NCBI GenBank assembly: GCA_039000515.1
Contig: JBCFYV010000012.1
Span: 44,423,535 to 44,487,534 of the forward strand
Direction of reading: 5' to 3'
Source of the DNA: Timema cristinae
Lineage: Eukaryota; Arthropoda; Insecta; Phasmatodea; Timematidae
DNA length: 64,000 nucleotides
Shown: positions 25,216 to 36,030 of the stretch, piece by piece
How positions within the stretch are numbered: position 1 is the first letter of the stretch
Layout: every line of letters begins with the position of its first letter
The notes under the pieces: generated by a model
What the model was told of the DNA's origin: nothing
Database searches by the model: none
What the model saw: only the letters and a program-made list of their open reading frames with translations
Program-made: the position numbers and the translations under genes

Positions 25216-26249
25216 GATAACATTATAATGTGTTTCATATTAATACGAGTCCATATAGGCTACCATTTTCTACACATTATCCAGCATTTTCATTTGATTA
25301 CAATTTGTATGTGTCTGTCTACTAAGATAATTAGTTTCCGAGCATAATTTTACTTTGAGTGCATGCGCAAGTTATAAATCAAATAATAAATAAATATTCT
25401 GGTAATTCTTTTAAAAACAACTGAAATGTCCGAGGGAAAATAATATTGAGGAGAAGATTATTTAATTGGTATAAAAAGAAGAAGTGTAAATACACTTTTT
25501 TAGCGAGAAACTTAAAATGCGATTCTACATGCCTTTCGATTTCACCTTAAAATCATAAATTTTATATTGAGTTAACTATGTTTTACATTCATTCCCAACC
25601 AAAAACTTGATGCTTCCCCTCACCCCTAGGGTTAGTTAAAATAATAGTATGAAAGCTGTTAAACTATAAATACTTACCAACACAATTTTGACACCATATT
25701 TTCTGGATTGGTTAGTTTAAAATATTAAGTTTATGTGAAAATATACACCAGTTCTATATTTAAATATTAATATCAACTATCAAGTGAAATGTATGTTTTA
25801 AAATAATAAAACTATAATCTAATAGAATTATTTTCTTTCACGACATCCAATTTTGTTACTAAAATATACTAGATACAAGAGAAACAATAAGGTAACCTCT
25901 TAATATTTAATTATTCTAGTATAGGGCATAAACTTAAAATCTAGTTTAAAATATTTAAAGATATTAAATAACTTTTAATAATATAATATTTTATAATTGA
26001 AGTTTTAAAATTAAATTCTTCATTATTTAATGCATAGTATGTGAAACTTTTACTCAGAATACCAATCTTGAATATTTTATGTATAATTAAATTTAAAATT
26101 ATTAAAAGTGAATTATTGGTGATTTAAAATAGTAGAATAAGTAATTTTAACTCGTGTCTCTACAGCATGATTTAGATAGAAAGAAACGGTTTTGACAGTT
26201 TTAAAGTTAATGAAATTTCTTACCAAATAATTATAGGCCTATGTATACA
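25216..26249. other. AT-rich intergenic stretch
   Basis: AT-rich DNA with no ORF of note and no recognised repeat. Confidence 0.5.
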
Positions 26250-26600
26250 TTTATACTGCCTCTGTGGCCAACTGGTCCAATTTCTTGGCTACAGATTTAG
26301 AGGTTATGGTTCAATCTTCGGTGCTTCCAGATTGTTCTGTGAAGCTGTGGGTCTAGAATTGGGTCAAACTCAGTCCTGTTAGGACAAATAAGGAGTTACT
26401 TGAACGAAAAGTTAGAAGCACCGGTCTATAAAACTGAGATTAATGGCCAAAGGGTTCATTGTGCTGACCACATGACCACCTTTATCCGAAAAACTTGGCA
26501 CTATCATCACCAAAAGATGGTGGCTTCTCGGTCAGTATGTTTCGATTACCGGCTGAAGCCATAAAGTATGTCAAATCACGTAATCTCCACCTGCTTTTTT
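26250..26600 (+). mobile_element. tRNA-derived SINE, family C (copy 1)
   Basis: The head has A-box-like TGGCCAACTGGTCCAAT and B-box-like TATGGTTCAATCTTC. The body (GAAGCTGTGGGTCT, GGGTCAAACTCAG, TACTTGAACGAAAAG, AAAACTGAGATTAA, GCTGACCACATGACCACC, TTGGCACTATCATC) is matched segment by segment by the copy at 34.39-34.68 kb, and by no family A or B copy. The tail type is unclear. Two independent copies sharing head and body support a real repeat family. Confidence 0.7.
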
Positions 26601-27391
26601 TCATAGATAATAAAATTACCTTCAAAAATATAATATCAATAATAAAACTAATATGGTAAAATTATAAGTATTTTGTTTTGTACGTTTTGTTACTTATTAA
26701 TAACTGTTCAGGTTATACATATGTTAAATAATTAAGCTAAAGTGTTAAGAGAAAATAAAGGTTAAATTCAGCTGAAGTGTACCCGTATTTGGGCAGAGGT
26801 AGAGTTTAAAATAAGTTATGAAGAACCACCCTCAAGCGGGATTAGAAGTATTATTACTCCATCACCGGTGGATCACAGAACGTCACAGAACAATGACTAC
26901 CGAAATGGGTGCTATAGATATTGACTGATTTTTAATTTATTTTTTGTATTTTCTTAACGATCCTTTCTATCAGAATCATACGAAATTTCTTACAACAATC
27001 CATTAGTTATATAATGGTAGTTCTTTTCTCTTTGTTTTGTTTTTTTACAATTTTAAAACAGTGTATATTTGTTTTTGAGATAAAATTCCTTATAGTAGTT
27101 TACTAATTGTTTATTTTTCAATAATTTGAGCTATATTAGAAATGGCCCTAATGATTTAGATCAAATTGGGTAGTCTATCTGGTAAATTTTTAGAATATAA
27201 ATAATTTTACCTATTTGTTTTTCATATATTTAATTTATTAGTAATTTAATGATGGCTGATTTTATTCAAAATTGGTATCAGGGACTATTTTACATGATAA
27301 ATAGTAGATAATAATAATAATATAATAATATTACTACATAAATATGGTTTTAAATAAAAATTAAATTAATGGTAGTATAGTTATGACAAAT
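26601..27391. other. AT-rich intergenic stretch
   Basis: No gene or repeat recognised, apart from a short (AAT)n-like run near 27310-27330. Confidence 0.5.
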
Positions 27392-27404
27392 AATAGAATG
27401 TTTG

Positions 27405-27680
27405 GTGGTGACCTGATGGTCTAGGGGTAAGGTTTCAGACTTCTGTGCTGGGGGTCCGGGGTCCAATCCTCGTCCCGGCACAGATTTATCTGATTGCCAA
27501 ACCCTTCCTTCACCTCTGACAAGACATCTTGTGAATGTGAGGAATGCCAGGCTCCACCGTGGTTTGGATTCCACGTAAAACTGTAGGTCCTCCATTTCAT
27601 CTCACAATCACCCTATCATTACACATTAGCGTAAGTGCGTATAACCCGAACGGTTAGTAAGACGCGGTGCTAATAATAAT
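27405..27680 (+). mobile_element. SINE family A, full-length
   Basis: The head is tRNA-like: A box TGGTCTAGGGGTAAG and B-box region GGGTCCAATCCTC. The family body follows (CAGATTTATCTGATTGCCAAACC, CCTTCACCTCTGACAAGACATC, CATTTCATCTCACAATCACCC), then the shared tail GCGTATAACCCGAACGGTTAGTAAGACGCGGTGC and (TAA)n. Flanks AATAGAATGTTTG (27392-27404) and AATAGAAGGTTTG (27681-27693) match at 12 of 13 positions, a target-site duplication. The 81-codon minus ORF across it is a shadow. Confidence 0.92.
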
Positions 27681-27693
27681 AATAGAAGGTTTG

Positions 27694-28185
27694 CAATTTT
27701 TCAAAATTGCTCTTAAGGAATGTTTTAAAAATGAGTATCTACGAATAGTACTTTATGATAAATAAGATTTTTTTTCTTAAAAATTACAAATAACTACATG
27801 GTTTTTTATAACTAATTTATGTTTGAATATTTGAAATTTTTAAAAATATTTGAACAATTTGGTACTAAATTTATATATACCGATTGTTTATTGTGATAAA
27901 CAAAGTGATTTGTTTATTATATGATGGGAACTTACCCAATAGTTGTTGGCTTAAAACTTTTTTTTTTTAATTTCTTCGATGCTATGAGAAAATATATGAG
28001 AAAATATGTACGATGGTGTTATAACATTTATTTTATCAAAATAAACCTTTTAAATATATTCAGGCGATACTAGAAATTTTAGAGTATACTAAATAACATA
28101 TAATTCAAAATATTACAATATATTGCTAAACTAACACATTTTCTGTGTGTCATCTCCACTGTAATAACAACCAGTTCTTCTGTCG
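27694..28185. other. AT-rich intergenic stretch
   Basis: AT-rich DNA without a supported gene, running into the tandem array that follows. Confidence 0.5.
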
Positions 28186-28189
28186 TTAC

Positions 28190-29345
28190 AAAAAATATCT
28201 CGAAACCCAGAAGACCCAGGAAGCTGAAATATTGCAGGCAAGTAGCTCTAATCCCAAAAGGGTGCAGGGATACATTGTGATAAAATTTTAAACAGGGAGC
28301 CTCAAACATTAGGATTTAAAAAAAAAATTAACGAATCTCAAAGCCCAGAAGACATAAAATGATTACATTTTTTAGGCAACCCCTAACTAAGAAGTATGCA
28401 AAAATATTTTATGACTGAAAATTACACATTGGAGCCCCAGAATAGAAAATTTCTAAGTAACTAAAGTCTAAAACCCTCGAAGCCCAGAAAATGTAGAAAG
28501 CTATAATTTGGCAGACAGGTATCCCCTAGCCCATAAGAGTGCATTAATATTTGGTGACAAAAAAATCCAAAAAACAAAGTCGAAAATATCTCAAAGCTCA
28601 GAAGAACTGAAAATCTGAAATTTTGCAGAGGAGTAGCACATATTCCCAAAGAGGTGTAGGAATATGTGATGAAAGAAAATTTCCAATGGACTCCCCAATA
28701 TGTGGAGAAGGGACTTTCTTGAAAAACAAAGAAATATACTAGAAGCCTAGTAGACTTAAGAGGCTGATATTTTTCAGGAAGGTATCGCCCAATACAAAAG
28801 GAGTGGGACACATGTTGCCCAAAATTCCAATGAGAGGGTCCCAAATTGATTTTTAAACAAAGTATAAAAACACCTCAAAAGGTCAAAAGGTTGAGAAAGT
28901 AGAAATTTGCAGGTGGGTAGTCCTAGCCCATAAGGGTGAAAAGATTTATTGGTATAAATGTGTGGATACATTTTATGAGGGACTTTCCAAAAATCTAAAG
29001 GGTCTAAGAATATTTAGCGACAAGAATTTTTGAGTCCTTATTCAACCTCCGCTCCCCTCCCCCAATATAAGAGTTAAGTCGTTCCAGAAACATAAGGGAA
29101 AAATACTGTCGACACTGGTAGACTCAGGAAGCTGACATTTCAGGATATTAGCCCTACCCAAAAGGGTGCAGAAATACGTGTTGGGCAGAAATTCTTATGG
29201 GAGACCCCAAAAAGTTTTTAAACAAAGTTGAAAAGTATCTCAAAGTCAAGAAGACCTAGAAAAATGAAATTTTGCAAGAAGATAGCCCCTAATAAAAGAG
29301 AGAGCTGGAATACTTGATGACTGAAAATTTACATGGGTTTCCCAA
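28190..29345. repeat. Diverged tandem array, about nine units of 118-147 bp
   Basis: A phrase like CTCAAAGCCCAGAAGAC..GAAGCTGAAATTTTGCAG..GTAG..CTA.CCCATAAGGGTGCAG recurs. Unit anchors lie near 28199, 28337, 28475, 28593, 28740, 28874, (28995 weak), 29115 and 29233, giving spacings of 118-147 bases. Most units also share a second phrase (GATGAAAATTT..ATGGGA.CCCCAAA). Units differ strongly from each other, so the array is old. Three minus-strand ORFs (28079-28971) share repeated residues because they read through the units; they are not called genes. Confidence 0.8.
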
Positions 29346-30484
29346 AAAACTAAAAGATATACATAAATGATGTTTTTTTATAATGAAATCTTTAATTGAG
29401 GAACATTTTCACACTTTAATTGGATTATGTATTTGATCTATTATAGAATCCTTAATTGAAATGCAGCTCACATAGTTTGAGAGTCTTTTAGAAACTAATC
29501 CGATTCGAAACCATTGTTTAACAAAGACCATTGAGACACATCACATGACCAGAAATGAAGCCATGGATTTTTAAACTGGTATTATGCTATTTGAGATATA
29601 TTTACTAATCTAATATATGCTAAATATTTTAGAAACAATTAAAGGAAGAACGCATGTCTATTCATATTAATTAATCACCAATCATTTAATCAAAACCTCT
29701 CAAGAAAATTAAAAAATTAATGATGAATAGTTTTCTCTTAAGTACCAAATGTCCTTCTTACCAAATAAGGAAAACTTATCATTTCAAATTTAAACATCCA
29801 ACGCCTTTTATTTTCAGAGGTGGATATTTTAACGATGACTGTTCAAAGCAAAATCATCAATAAAAATATATCTTCATTTTTAATTCACCGAAACATTATA
29901 TCGAGTCCCATCTCATCTCACAGCCATTACCAAACTATTACGGGTGTTGAGAAGTATAAATATTAAATCGTTTAGAATCCAAACGCACCGCCTGAATTCT
30001 GAACGAGCCGTAAAAGACCGTTCATCAATTTTTTACCTCTCAGACTGTTCATGGCCACGGGTTGGTATTGGATCAATTTAAACACCTTAAATGACTTAAC
30101 GGGCAGGAGACTTGTATAATATCAAAGTCTTCAGGTCATTGATCGAAGTTTTTCAAATATTAAAATATACATTTTTAATGAACCTTATATTTCGTACCTA
30201 TGCACAAGATAATTATAGCATAATTATAAACAGATGAGTATAAAATGATAATTTAACTTGAAGCCTTGAGCATAATATTTCAAATAGGTTTAGTGGTTAC
30301 TATACTTTGTACATGATGGTAAATAAAATTATTTAGAAAAAAAATTGAAACATGTTAATAAGGTAGGTGATTCTATAAGAATATTGGTGCTGAACCGTTA
30401 TTGTTACTTTTTAATACATAAAGATTATAGGGAGTGATTTCAAAATGTATAGTTCAAGCCAGATAATTATTGAATGGTAACATG

Positions 30485-30525
<41 letters not shown>

Positions 30526-30538
30526 TTATATTTTAGGT
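29346..30538. other. Intergenic stretch with a (TA)n tract
   Basis: Unique DNA, less AT-rich at about 29880-30130, with no recognised gene. A (TA)n tract of about 35 bases sits at 30487-30522, just before a SINE A insertion. Confidence 0.55.
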
Positions 30539-30548
30539 ATAATGTTAT

Positions 30549-30853
30549 TTTTTGAGTGACCTGGTGGTCTAGGGGTAAGGTGTGAGACTTCTGTGTTGGG
30601 AGTCCAAGGTTCATTCCTCAGTTCCAGCACAGATTTATCTGATTGCCAAACCCTTTCTTCACCTCTGACAATACGTGTATTATTCACAACTTATGAATGT
30701 ATGAGATGCCAGTCCTCCACCATGTTTCGGATCTCACGTTAAACTGTAGGTCCTCCATTTCATCTCACAATCACCCTACCATTACACATTAGCATAAGTT
30801 CGTATAACCCGAATGGGTAGTAATACACGGTGTTAATAATAATAATAATAATA
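30549..30853 (+). mobile_element. SINE family A, full-length, with target-site duplication
   Basis: A box TGGTCTAGGGGTAAG, B-box region AAGGTTCATTCCTC, family A body, then tail CGTATAACCCGAATGGGTAGTAATACACGGTGTTAA and an (AAT)n run. An exact 10-bp duplication ATAATGTTAT flanks it (30539-30548 and 30854-30863). A SINE B copy in the same orientation begins 35 bases downstream. Confidence 0.92.
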
Positions 30854-30887
30854 ATAATGTTATATATATATATATATTTTTAAATAT

Positions 30888-31147
30888 AACCCGCCTCGGT
30901 GGCGTAGTTGGCTAACGCGCTTGTCGTGTTGAGCTCGACCGCTGAGGACGGGGAGATCGAGGTTCGATCCCGGTCGGGTGAACTGGGGGTGGTTTTTCCT
31001 AAATGGTTTTCCACTCTCCCTCCACACAAATGCGGGTTCACTTCCTCTAATTCAACCTTCCCAATTTCTAATCCATTAGCGTAATTAGTACTTAAAGCGT
31101 ATAACCCGAACGGGTAGTTAGACGCGGTGCTAAATATTATTATTATT
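30888..31147 (+). mobile_element. SINE family B, intact copy with 12-bp target-site duplication
   Basis: This is the best plus-strand reference copy. The tRNA-like head has A box TGGCGTAGTTGGCTAACGCGC and perfect B box GGTTCGATCCC. The body reads TTTTCCACTCTCCCTCC, AAATGCGGGTTCACTTCC, TAATCCATTAGCGTAATTAG; the tail is GCGTATAACCCGAACGGGTAGTTAGACGCGGTGCTAA plus (ATT)n. ATTTTTAAATAT occurs exactly at 30876-30887 and 31148-31159, a 12-bp duplication showing target-primed insertion. The 98-codon minus ORF over it is a shadow. Confidence 0.96.
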
Positions 31148-31159
31148 ATTTTTAAATAT

Positions 31160-31984
31160 CGCAGTTGTGAGATCAAAATAAATGGTTATATGCTTAATTT
31201 AGAATGGCTCAAACATATAAATTCAATTTTTAATGGGGATACACTGGTAGTGGATGAGAACAAATTACATGAATCAATAATTATATATTTAATAGTTCTA
31301 TATGTGTCTTATCCTATAAAAATGACAATTTCACCAACTATGTACGGTAGACTCTGTCGAGCAGCCCGTTTTGTAATGAGAGAAAATATAACTATTTTAT
31401 GTAAGTAGCGATTAATCTATTTTAGCAGAAAATAGAACAAAAATATAACATTGATTTAGTTGATAAAACCGTTAGGGCATTGCAAAATATAATAAAATAT
31501 ATAACCCTTCCACCATCCTCTCTCCAAGCAGACCATATATAACTATGTAACTAAGGACTTCTTTAACTCCGGCCTTGATCGTAAAATATGCAAGCTGCTT
31601 TACAACCATATCTTAAGCATACCATACCACAGGGGCTGAACCACCTGTTTCCACCTAACAGCCTCGACGAAGTGTACTGTACATTGAAATCAATGAACCG
31701 TTAAAACTTATTCAAGTTGCAGCATAAATATCGACCCCGAAGCACCTATGAATTTGTATGACAATTCTAAGTAGACTCATGCGTCCATCACAGATACTAA
31801 CACTAAACAAGGAAACACCCGATGAATCTTCGATAGCTTGGATTTCCGGTGTTGGTCTACTATGCCAAACTCTCGACTTCGATTTCTGCACACAGCATTA
31901 ATATTTCAAAATATAAATTGGAAATATAATTTTAAGATAATTAGGAATTATTTTAGCGTTATATAAGTTTCAGAACATCAATTT
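31160..31984. other. Intergenic stretch with a unique island
   Basis: AT-rich at first; 31500-31905 is GC-richer unique DNA. The 93-codon plus ORF at 31127-31408 begins in the SINE B tail and is unsupported. No recognised gene. Confidence 0.4.
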
Positions 31985-31986
31985 AT

Positions 31987-32053
31987 ATTATTATTATTAT
32001 TATTATTATTATCATCATAATCATAATCATTATTATTATTATTATTATTATTA

Positions 32054-32136
<83 letters not shown>
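31987..32136. repeat. (ATT)n microsatellite grown from a SINE tail
   Basis: About 150 bases of ATT units, with one short interruption of CATCATAATCATAATC near 32011-32030. It ends exactly where the reversed SINE A tail (AGCACC) begins, so it is the 3' (AAT)n end of that SINE, expanded. Confidence 0.93.
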
Positions 32137-32137
<1 letters not shown>

Positions 32138-32386
32138 GCACCTCGTTTATTAGCACCACGTCTTACTAGCCGTTCAAGTTATACGCAAATGTGTAATGGT
32201 AGGGTGATTGTGAGATGAAATGGAAGTTCTACAGTTAAAGTGGGATCCGAACCACAATGTAGGTCTAGCATTCAACACATTCACAATTTGTGATTAATAT
32301 ACGTCTTGTCAGAGATGAAGGAAGGGCTTAGCAATCAGATAAATCTGTGCCGGAACTGACGATTGAATCCCGGACACCAAGCATGC
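32137..32386 (-). mobile_element. SINE family A, 5'-shortened copy
   Basis: The plus strand reads the reversed tail (with an extra AGCACCTCGTTT duplication before AGCACCACGTCTTACTAG), the body in reverse (GTAGGGTGATTGTGAGATGAAATGG, CAGATAAATCTGTGCCGG) and the reversed B box (GATTGAATCCCGG). It stops before the A box. No clear target-site duplication. Confidence 0.85.
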
Positions 32387-32564
32387 AATTCATATTATAG
32401 ATACAACATTATATTTTCCTTCACTTAAGTTGTTGCCTTAAAATTAATACTGGTGTTTGGTAAGTATAACCGACATGTGGGTGTTTAAAAATTTGTGGCT
32501 CCCGCATCGAACGATATGCAGGCCAAATTTAAGACTCATATAGTTTTGTTTGTTGTTAACGAGA

Positions 32565-32738
32565 TGGTCAAGATTAAAAATCCCGGTAAATTGTATCCAG
32601 GATTAACTTTACTAAAATATTTCCCACTCTCCTTCCATGAAAATTGGGTACATTTCTTGTAAATTCTACCTTCCTAAATCCTAACTCCTTAGCATAGCTA
32701 AAATGCGTTTAATCACATGAGTAATAAGAGGTAGTCGG
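32565..32738 (+). mobile_element. SINE family B, old fragment interrupted by a younger copy
   Basis: Segments TTTCCCACTCTCCTTCCATG, TAAATTCTACCTTCC, CCTTAGCATAGC and GAGTAATAAGAGG correspond in order to the family B body and tail with many changes. The young SINE B at 32.75 kb begins directly after its tail, so it landed at the end of the old copy. Confidence 0.5.
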
Positions 32739-32749
32739 GGTGTGGGGTG

Positions 32750-33002
32750 AGTTTATTGTTTATTGTTTAGCACCGCGTCTTACTACCTATTCGGGTTATA
32801 CGCTTTAAGTACTAATTACGTTAATGGATTGGGAATCGGGAAGGTTTAATTAGAGGAAGTGAACCCGCATTTGCGTGGAGAGAGAGTGGAAAACTATTTA
32901 GGAACCCCCTCCAGTTCACCCGACCGAGATTCGAACCTCAATCTCCCCGTTCTCGGTGGTCGAGCCCAACATGACTAGCGCGTTAGCTAACTACACCACC
33001 GA
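32750..33002 (-). mobile_element. SINE family B, full-length, 11-bp target-site duplication
   Basis: Reversed tail (TAGCACCGCGTCTTACTACC), reversed body (GGTTTAATTAGAGGAAGTGAACCCGCATTTGCGTGGA) and reversed head (GAGATTCGAACCTC; GCGCGTTAGCTAACTACACC). GGTGTGGGGTG occurs exactly at 32739-32749 and 33003-33013. The 3' tail on the minus strand is a CAATAAACAATAAAC-type run rather than pure (AAT)n. Confidence 0.95.
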
Positions 33003-33574
33003 GGTGTGGGGTGTGAAAGGTATTATTTGTGTTATGGTTCTATTCACTACCCATTCTTTAATTTTTAAAAGCGGCCCTATTTATAGATTGTTCTCAAACT
33101 ACGGGTTTAGCTACCTATCTCTTTCATAAGAAACTAAGGTCATAATTGTATACTAATTGCAGTTTAAAATAATCGGCATATCAGAACCTTGAAATAAATT
33201 ACCTCAACATTATATGCGGTGTAGAATTTCTATATTTTGGGCACAAAAACTCTAGACATCATGTGTGCTCTGAGCTAATTATTTATATGTTCAACCAGTA
33301 ACGAAGACTTGCAAAAGTAACCTATCCTTTAGAGTACTTACAAGCATGCCATCTTGCAATTAGGCCGATAACGATGTCCATTGGCTCGAAGCATAAGTCT
33401 TGGGTAGTTCAAAACCTTCTTGTTTTTACCACTAATAATTGTTTCACCATTCCAAAAACTAAGTATTTCTGGCTATGAGCTGGTTTTATTGGAGTGTGAT
33501 ACAAACTATAAATATATGAACTTCTTATATCTGTACACTTATGGGCTATCTACATTTAAATACTCTAATGGTGT

Positions 33575-34330
33575 GATGATAAATATACGAGAGTATACCA
33601 GTATTTTCGTGGAGGGGGATTGGGAAATCCATTAGGAAAACCATCCTGATTACATTAACCGGGATCTAAAACACTATCCCTTATGTCACGACCAACCAGA
33701 CAAGACAATTTTTATTTTTACAACGTATAAACGGGTGTGGGTAGTAACCTAAGAAAACACGGCAATGATGATGAATTTTCAATTAATCGTAGAAATGCGT
33801 GCAATACACTTCAGTGGTCAGTTGTTAATGTCATTACTTTCGTCATGGGAGATTGAGGTTTGATACCAGATTGAGTGTACTGAGGAAGATATTTACTAAA
33901 TTGTTTCCGCCAGTCGGGTGTACTGAGGTGAATTTACTTAAATGATTTTCCACTCTCACTCCACGTAATCCCACAGGTAAACTTCCTCTAAATTATACAT
34001 TAAGGTAATTAATGCGTATAGTCCGGATTGGTAGTAAGACGTAGTTCTAAAAATAAAGGTTGACTAAAAAAAAGTGGCTGGTATAACAACCAGAAGTGTA
34101 ACCGTTGTAAAGGAACCAAAGCTTAAACATCAGAATAATTGTCACCCTATAATCCATTTTTCATCACGTCTTAATACCAGTTTGTCTTATACGCAAATAT
34201 TCAATAATTAAAATAAAGTGGTAGGAATTAAAAAAGTGAAATTTAAGAAAATGCATCATAATTTGAATATAGGAAAGGAATAAAACAATTTAGATAAAAA
34301 CCACTTCAGTAGCACCGTCCGTGATTAAAG
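33575..34330. mobile_element. Cluster of three eroded SINE B fragments
   Basis: Three pieces: minus strand about 33575-33705 (TTTTCGTGGAGGGGGATTGGGAAA, reversed B-box remnants); plus strand about 33808-34055 (GAGATTGAGGTTTGATACC, TTTTCCACTCTCACTCCACG, tail GTAGTAAGACGTAGTTCTAAA); minus strand about 34155-34330 (CATCACGTCTTAATACC tail). All are far from the intact copies in sequence, so they are old. Confidence 0.5.
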
Positions 34331-34384
34331 CTCTGGCCTCTTAGTCACCGGCAAACTTGACTAATTTAACTTGACATGTAGAAC

Positions 34385-34680
34385 TCGTGACCAACGCTTT
34401 GGTAGAGTGTTCAAAGTTACTGGCTAAAGATCCAGAAGTACTGGGTTCAGTCTCCGGTGATTTCAAAATTTATTTGTGAAGCATGGGGTCTGTAACGGGG
34501 CCAAACTCAGCCCCATTAGTAGAAATGAGGAGATACTTGAATAAAGAAGTAGCATATACAGCTTACAAAACTAAGATTAACAACAATTTGTGCTCCTTGT
34601 GCCGACCACATGACAACCTATATCCGCAAATGTTGGCACTATCATCGCTAACGTATCACACCATGATGGTTTTTTTTTAG
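34385..34680 (+). mobile_element. tRNA-derived SINE, family C (copy 2)
   Basis: Head TTGGTAGAGTGTTCAAAG then CTGGGTTCAGTCTCC (A and B boxes); body GAAGCATGGGGTCTG, GGGCCAAACTCAGCCCC, AGGAGATACTTGAA, AAAACTAAGATTAA, GCCGACCACATGACAACC, TTGGCACTATCATC. Each segment has its partner in the same order in the copy at 26.25 kb. A 65-codon ORF at 34483-34680 is inside the repeat and not supported. Confidence 0.7.
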
Positions 34681-34788
34681 ACAATGTACCTATTGGCGTG
34701 GTCTTTACCATTCTACGTGCTATCAAATTCACTACCAGCTCTGTTGTACCAAATATTGTTAAGAGAATAATACCACGGGTAACATATA

Positions 34789-35042
34789 ATAATATTTAGC
34801 ACTGCGTCTTACTAACCGTTCGGGTTATACCTTTAAGTACTAATTACTCTAATGGATTAGGAATTTGGAAGGTTGAATTAGAGGAAGTGAACCCGCATTT
34901 GCGTGGAAGGAGAATGGAAAACCATTTAGGAAAAACCACCCTCAGTTCACCCGACCGAGGTTTGAACCTCGATCTCCCCGTCCTCGGCGGTCGAGCTCAA
35001 CGTGACAAGCGCGTTAGCCAACTACGCCACCGAGGCGGGTAA
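34789..35042 (-). mobile_element. SINE family B, full-length, 11-bp target-site duplication
   Basis: Reversed tail TAGCACTGCGTCTTACTAACC, body GAATTAGAGGAAGTGAACCC and head with reversed B box (GGTTTGAACCTC) and A box (GCGCGTTAGCCAACTACGCC). GGTAACATATA occurs exactly at 34778-34788 and 35043-35053. With the copies at 30.89 and 32.75 kb it defines the consensus of the family. Confidence 0.95.
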
Positions 35043-35254
35043 GGTAACATATAGCTTGTATAGGTAGTATAGTTTGAACTAGACGTCGCGTGTGGTTGAA
35101 ATTAGTGGATATTAAAAAACAATGAAATTTAGACATTAACAATTTTAAGACATTTAAAAAAATACAATAAATGGAAATACATATATTAAAAAATTAAAAA
35201 ACAAATAATATGGCACACCGTACAGACTTTCTCCCACTATTATCGTAGAATATA

Positions 35255-36030
35255 AATTTACTAAAAACTCGAAGGATTTGTGAAACGGAATAATAAGTCT
35301 ATACATTGTTGTATAAACACTCCACCAAAGATTGTAGGCCTACATGAAATAATATAAACTGTTACTTGCTCTCTGGCAGTAGAAACTAGGAACAATATTA
35401 CATTAAAATTGAGAAAAGAGAAACATTTTTGTCCACCAAGAGGCATAAGAATCAAATAAAATTTCAAAGAAATTAATTAAAAAGGAAATATATATTTGCT
35501 CATAGCTCTGAACCTATTGATTTTATAAAAATATATTTCAAATAAAAGATTTGTATCTTTATCAGTAGTGCAATTTTATAATGACAAGTTATGTCGTATC
35601 TCAAATAATCACGGATAAATGATGAAAATAGGAAAAAAATCCCTTATGTAAAGTACCCTCAAAGTCATTTTCATGAGAAAATGAGAACTACCTTCTTGTT
35701 TATAGTAATAAAAAGATGCAATATATTAAAAAAATTATCAAAATCATTTAACCGAATTTTGAAAAATGCTATTCTTTCTCTTTTTTTCCCCTTCAGTATC
35801 CTAGGGTTGGATATCTAATTTCAAAAACGCTTCAGGGAAACTTATGAAGACCCTAGATACCAAGTTTTAACTCAATCGATAGAAAGGTTTCGGCTCTAGT
35901 CCAAAGTACTGACAGACTGCATTGCAAAAACCCCGTTTTTTGTTTCAGAGGGTCATGAAACGTCGATATTTATCAAAATCTCTGGTTTGATATTATTGGC
36001 TATCATAATACTTTCCCTCAAAGATATCGA
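35255..36030 (-). repeat. Interspersed repeat, beta-type unit (minus-strand copy)
   Basis: Aligns with 13995-14720 (ACTCGAAGGATTTGTGAAAC; GGTCATGAAACGTC) and, in reverse complement, with the 41 and 49-53 kb clusters: AACCCTAGGAT-type segment, TACCAAGTTTTAACTCAATCG, GTACTGACAGACTGCATTGC. No coding capacity; the 68-codon minus ORF inside it is chance. Confidence 0.7.

Noticed and set aside
27350..27595. ORFs across SINEs on the opposite strand (also near 30411, 30880, 37399 and 44703)
   Set aside because: They coincide with SINE heads and bodies; the recurring residues come from the repeat, not from a protein family.
28079..28971. Minus-strand ORFs of 65-127 codons with shared residue patterns
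   Set aside because: They read through the diverged tandem array; repeats explain the similarity and no domain is visible.
30888..30990. True tRNA gene at SINE B heads (and SINE A heads)
   Set aside because: Heads lack a complete acceptor stem and proper anticodon arm and continue into SINE bodies with target-site duplications.
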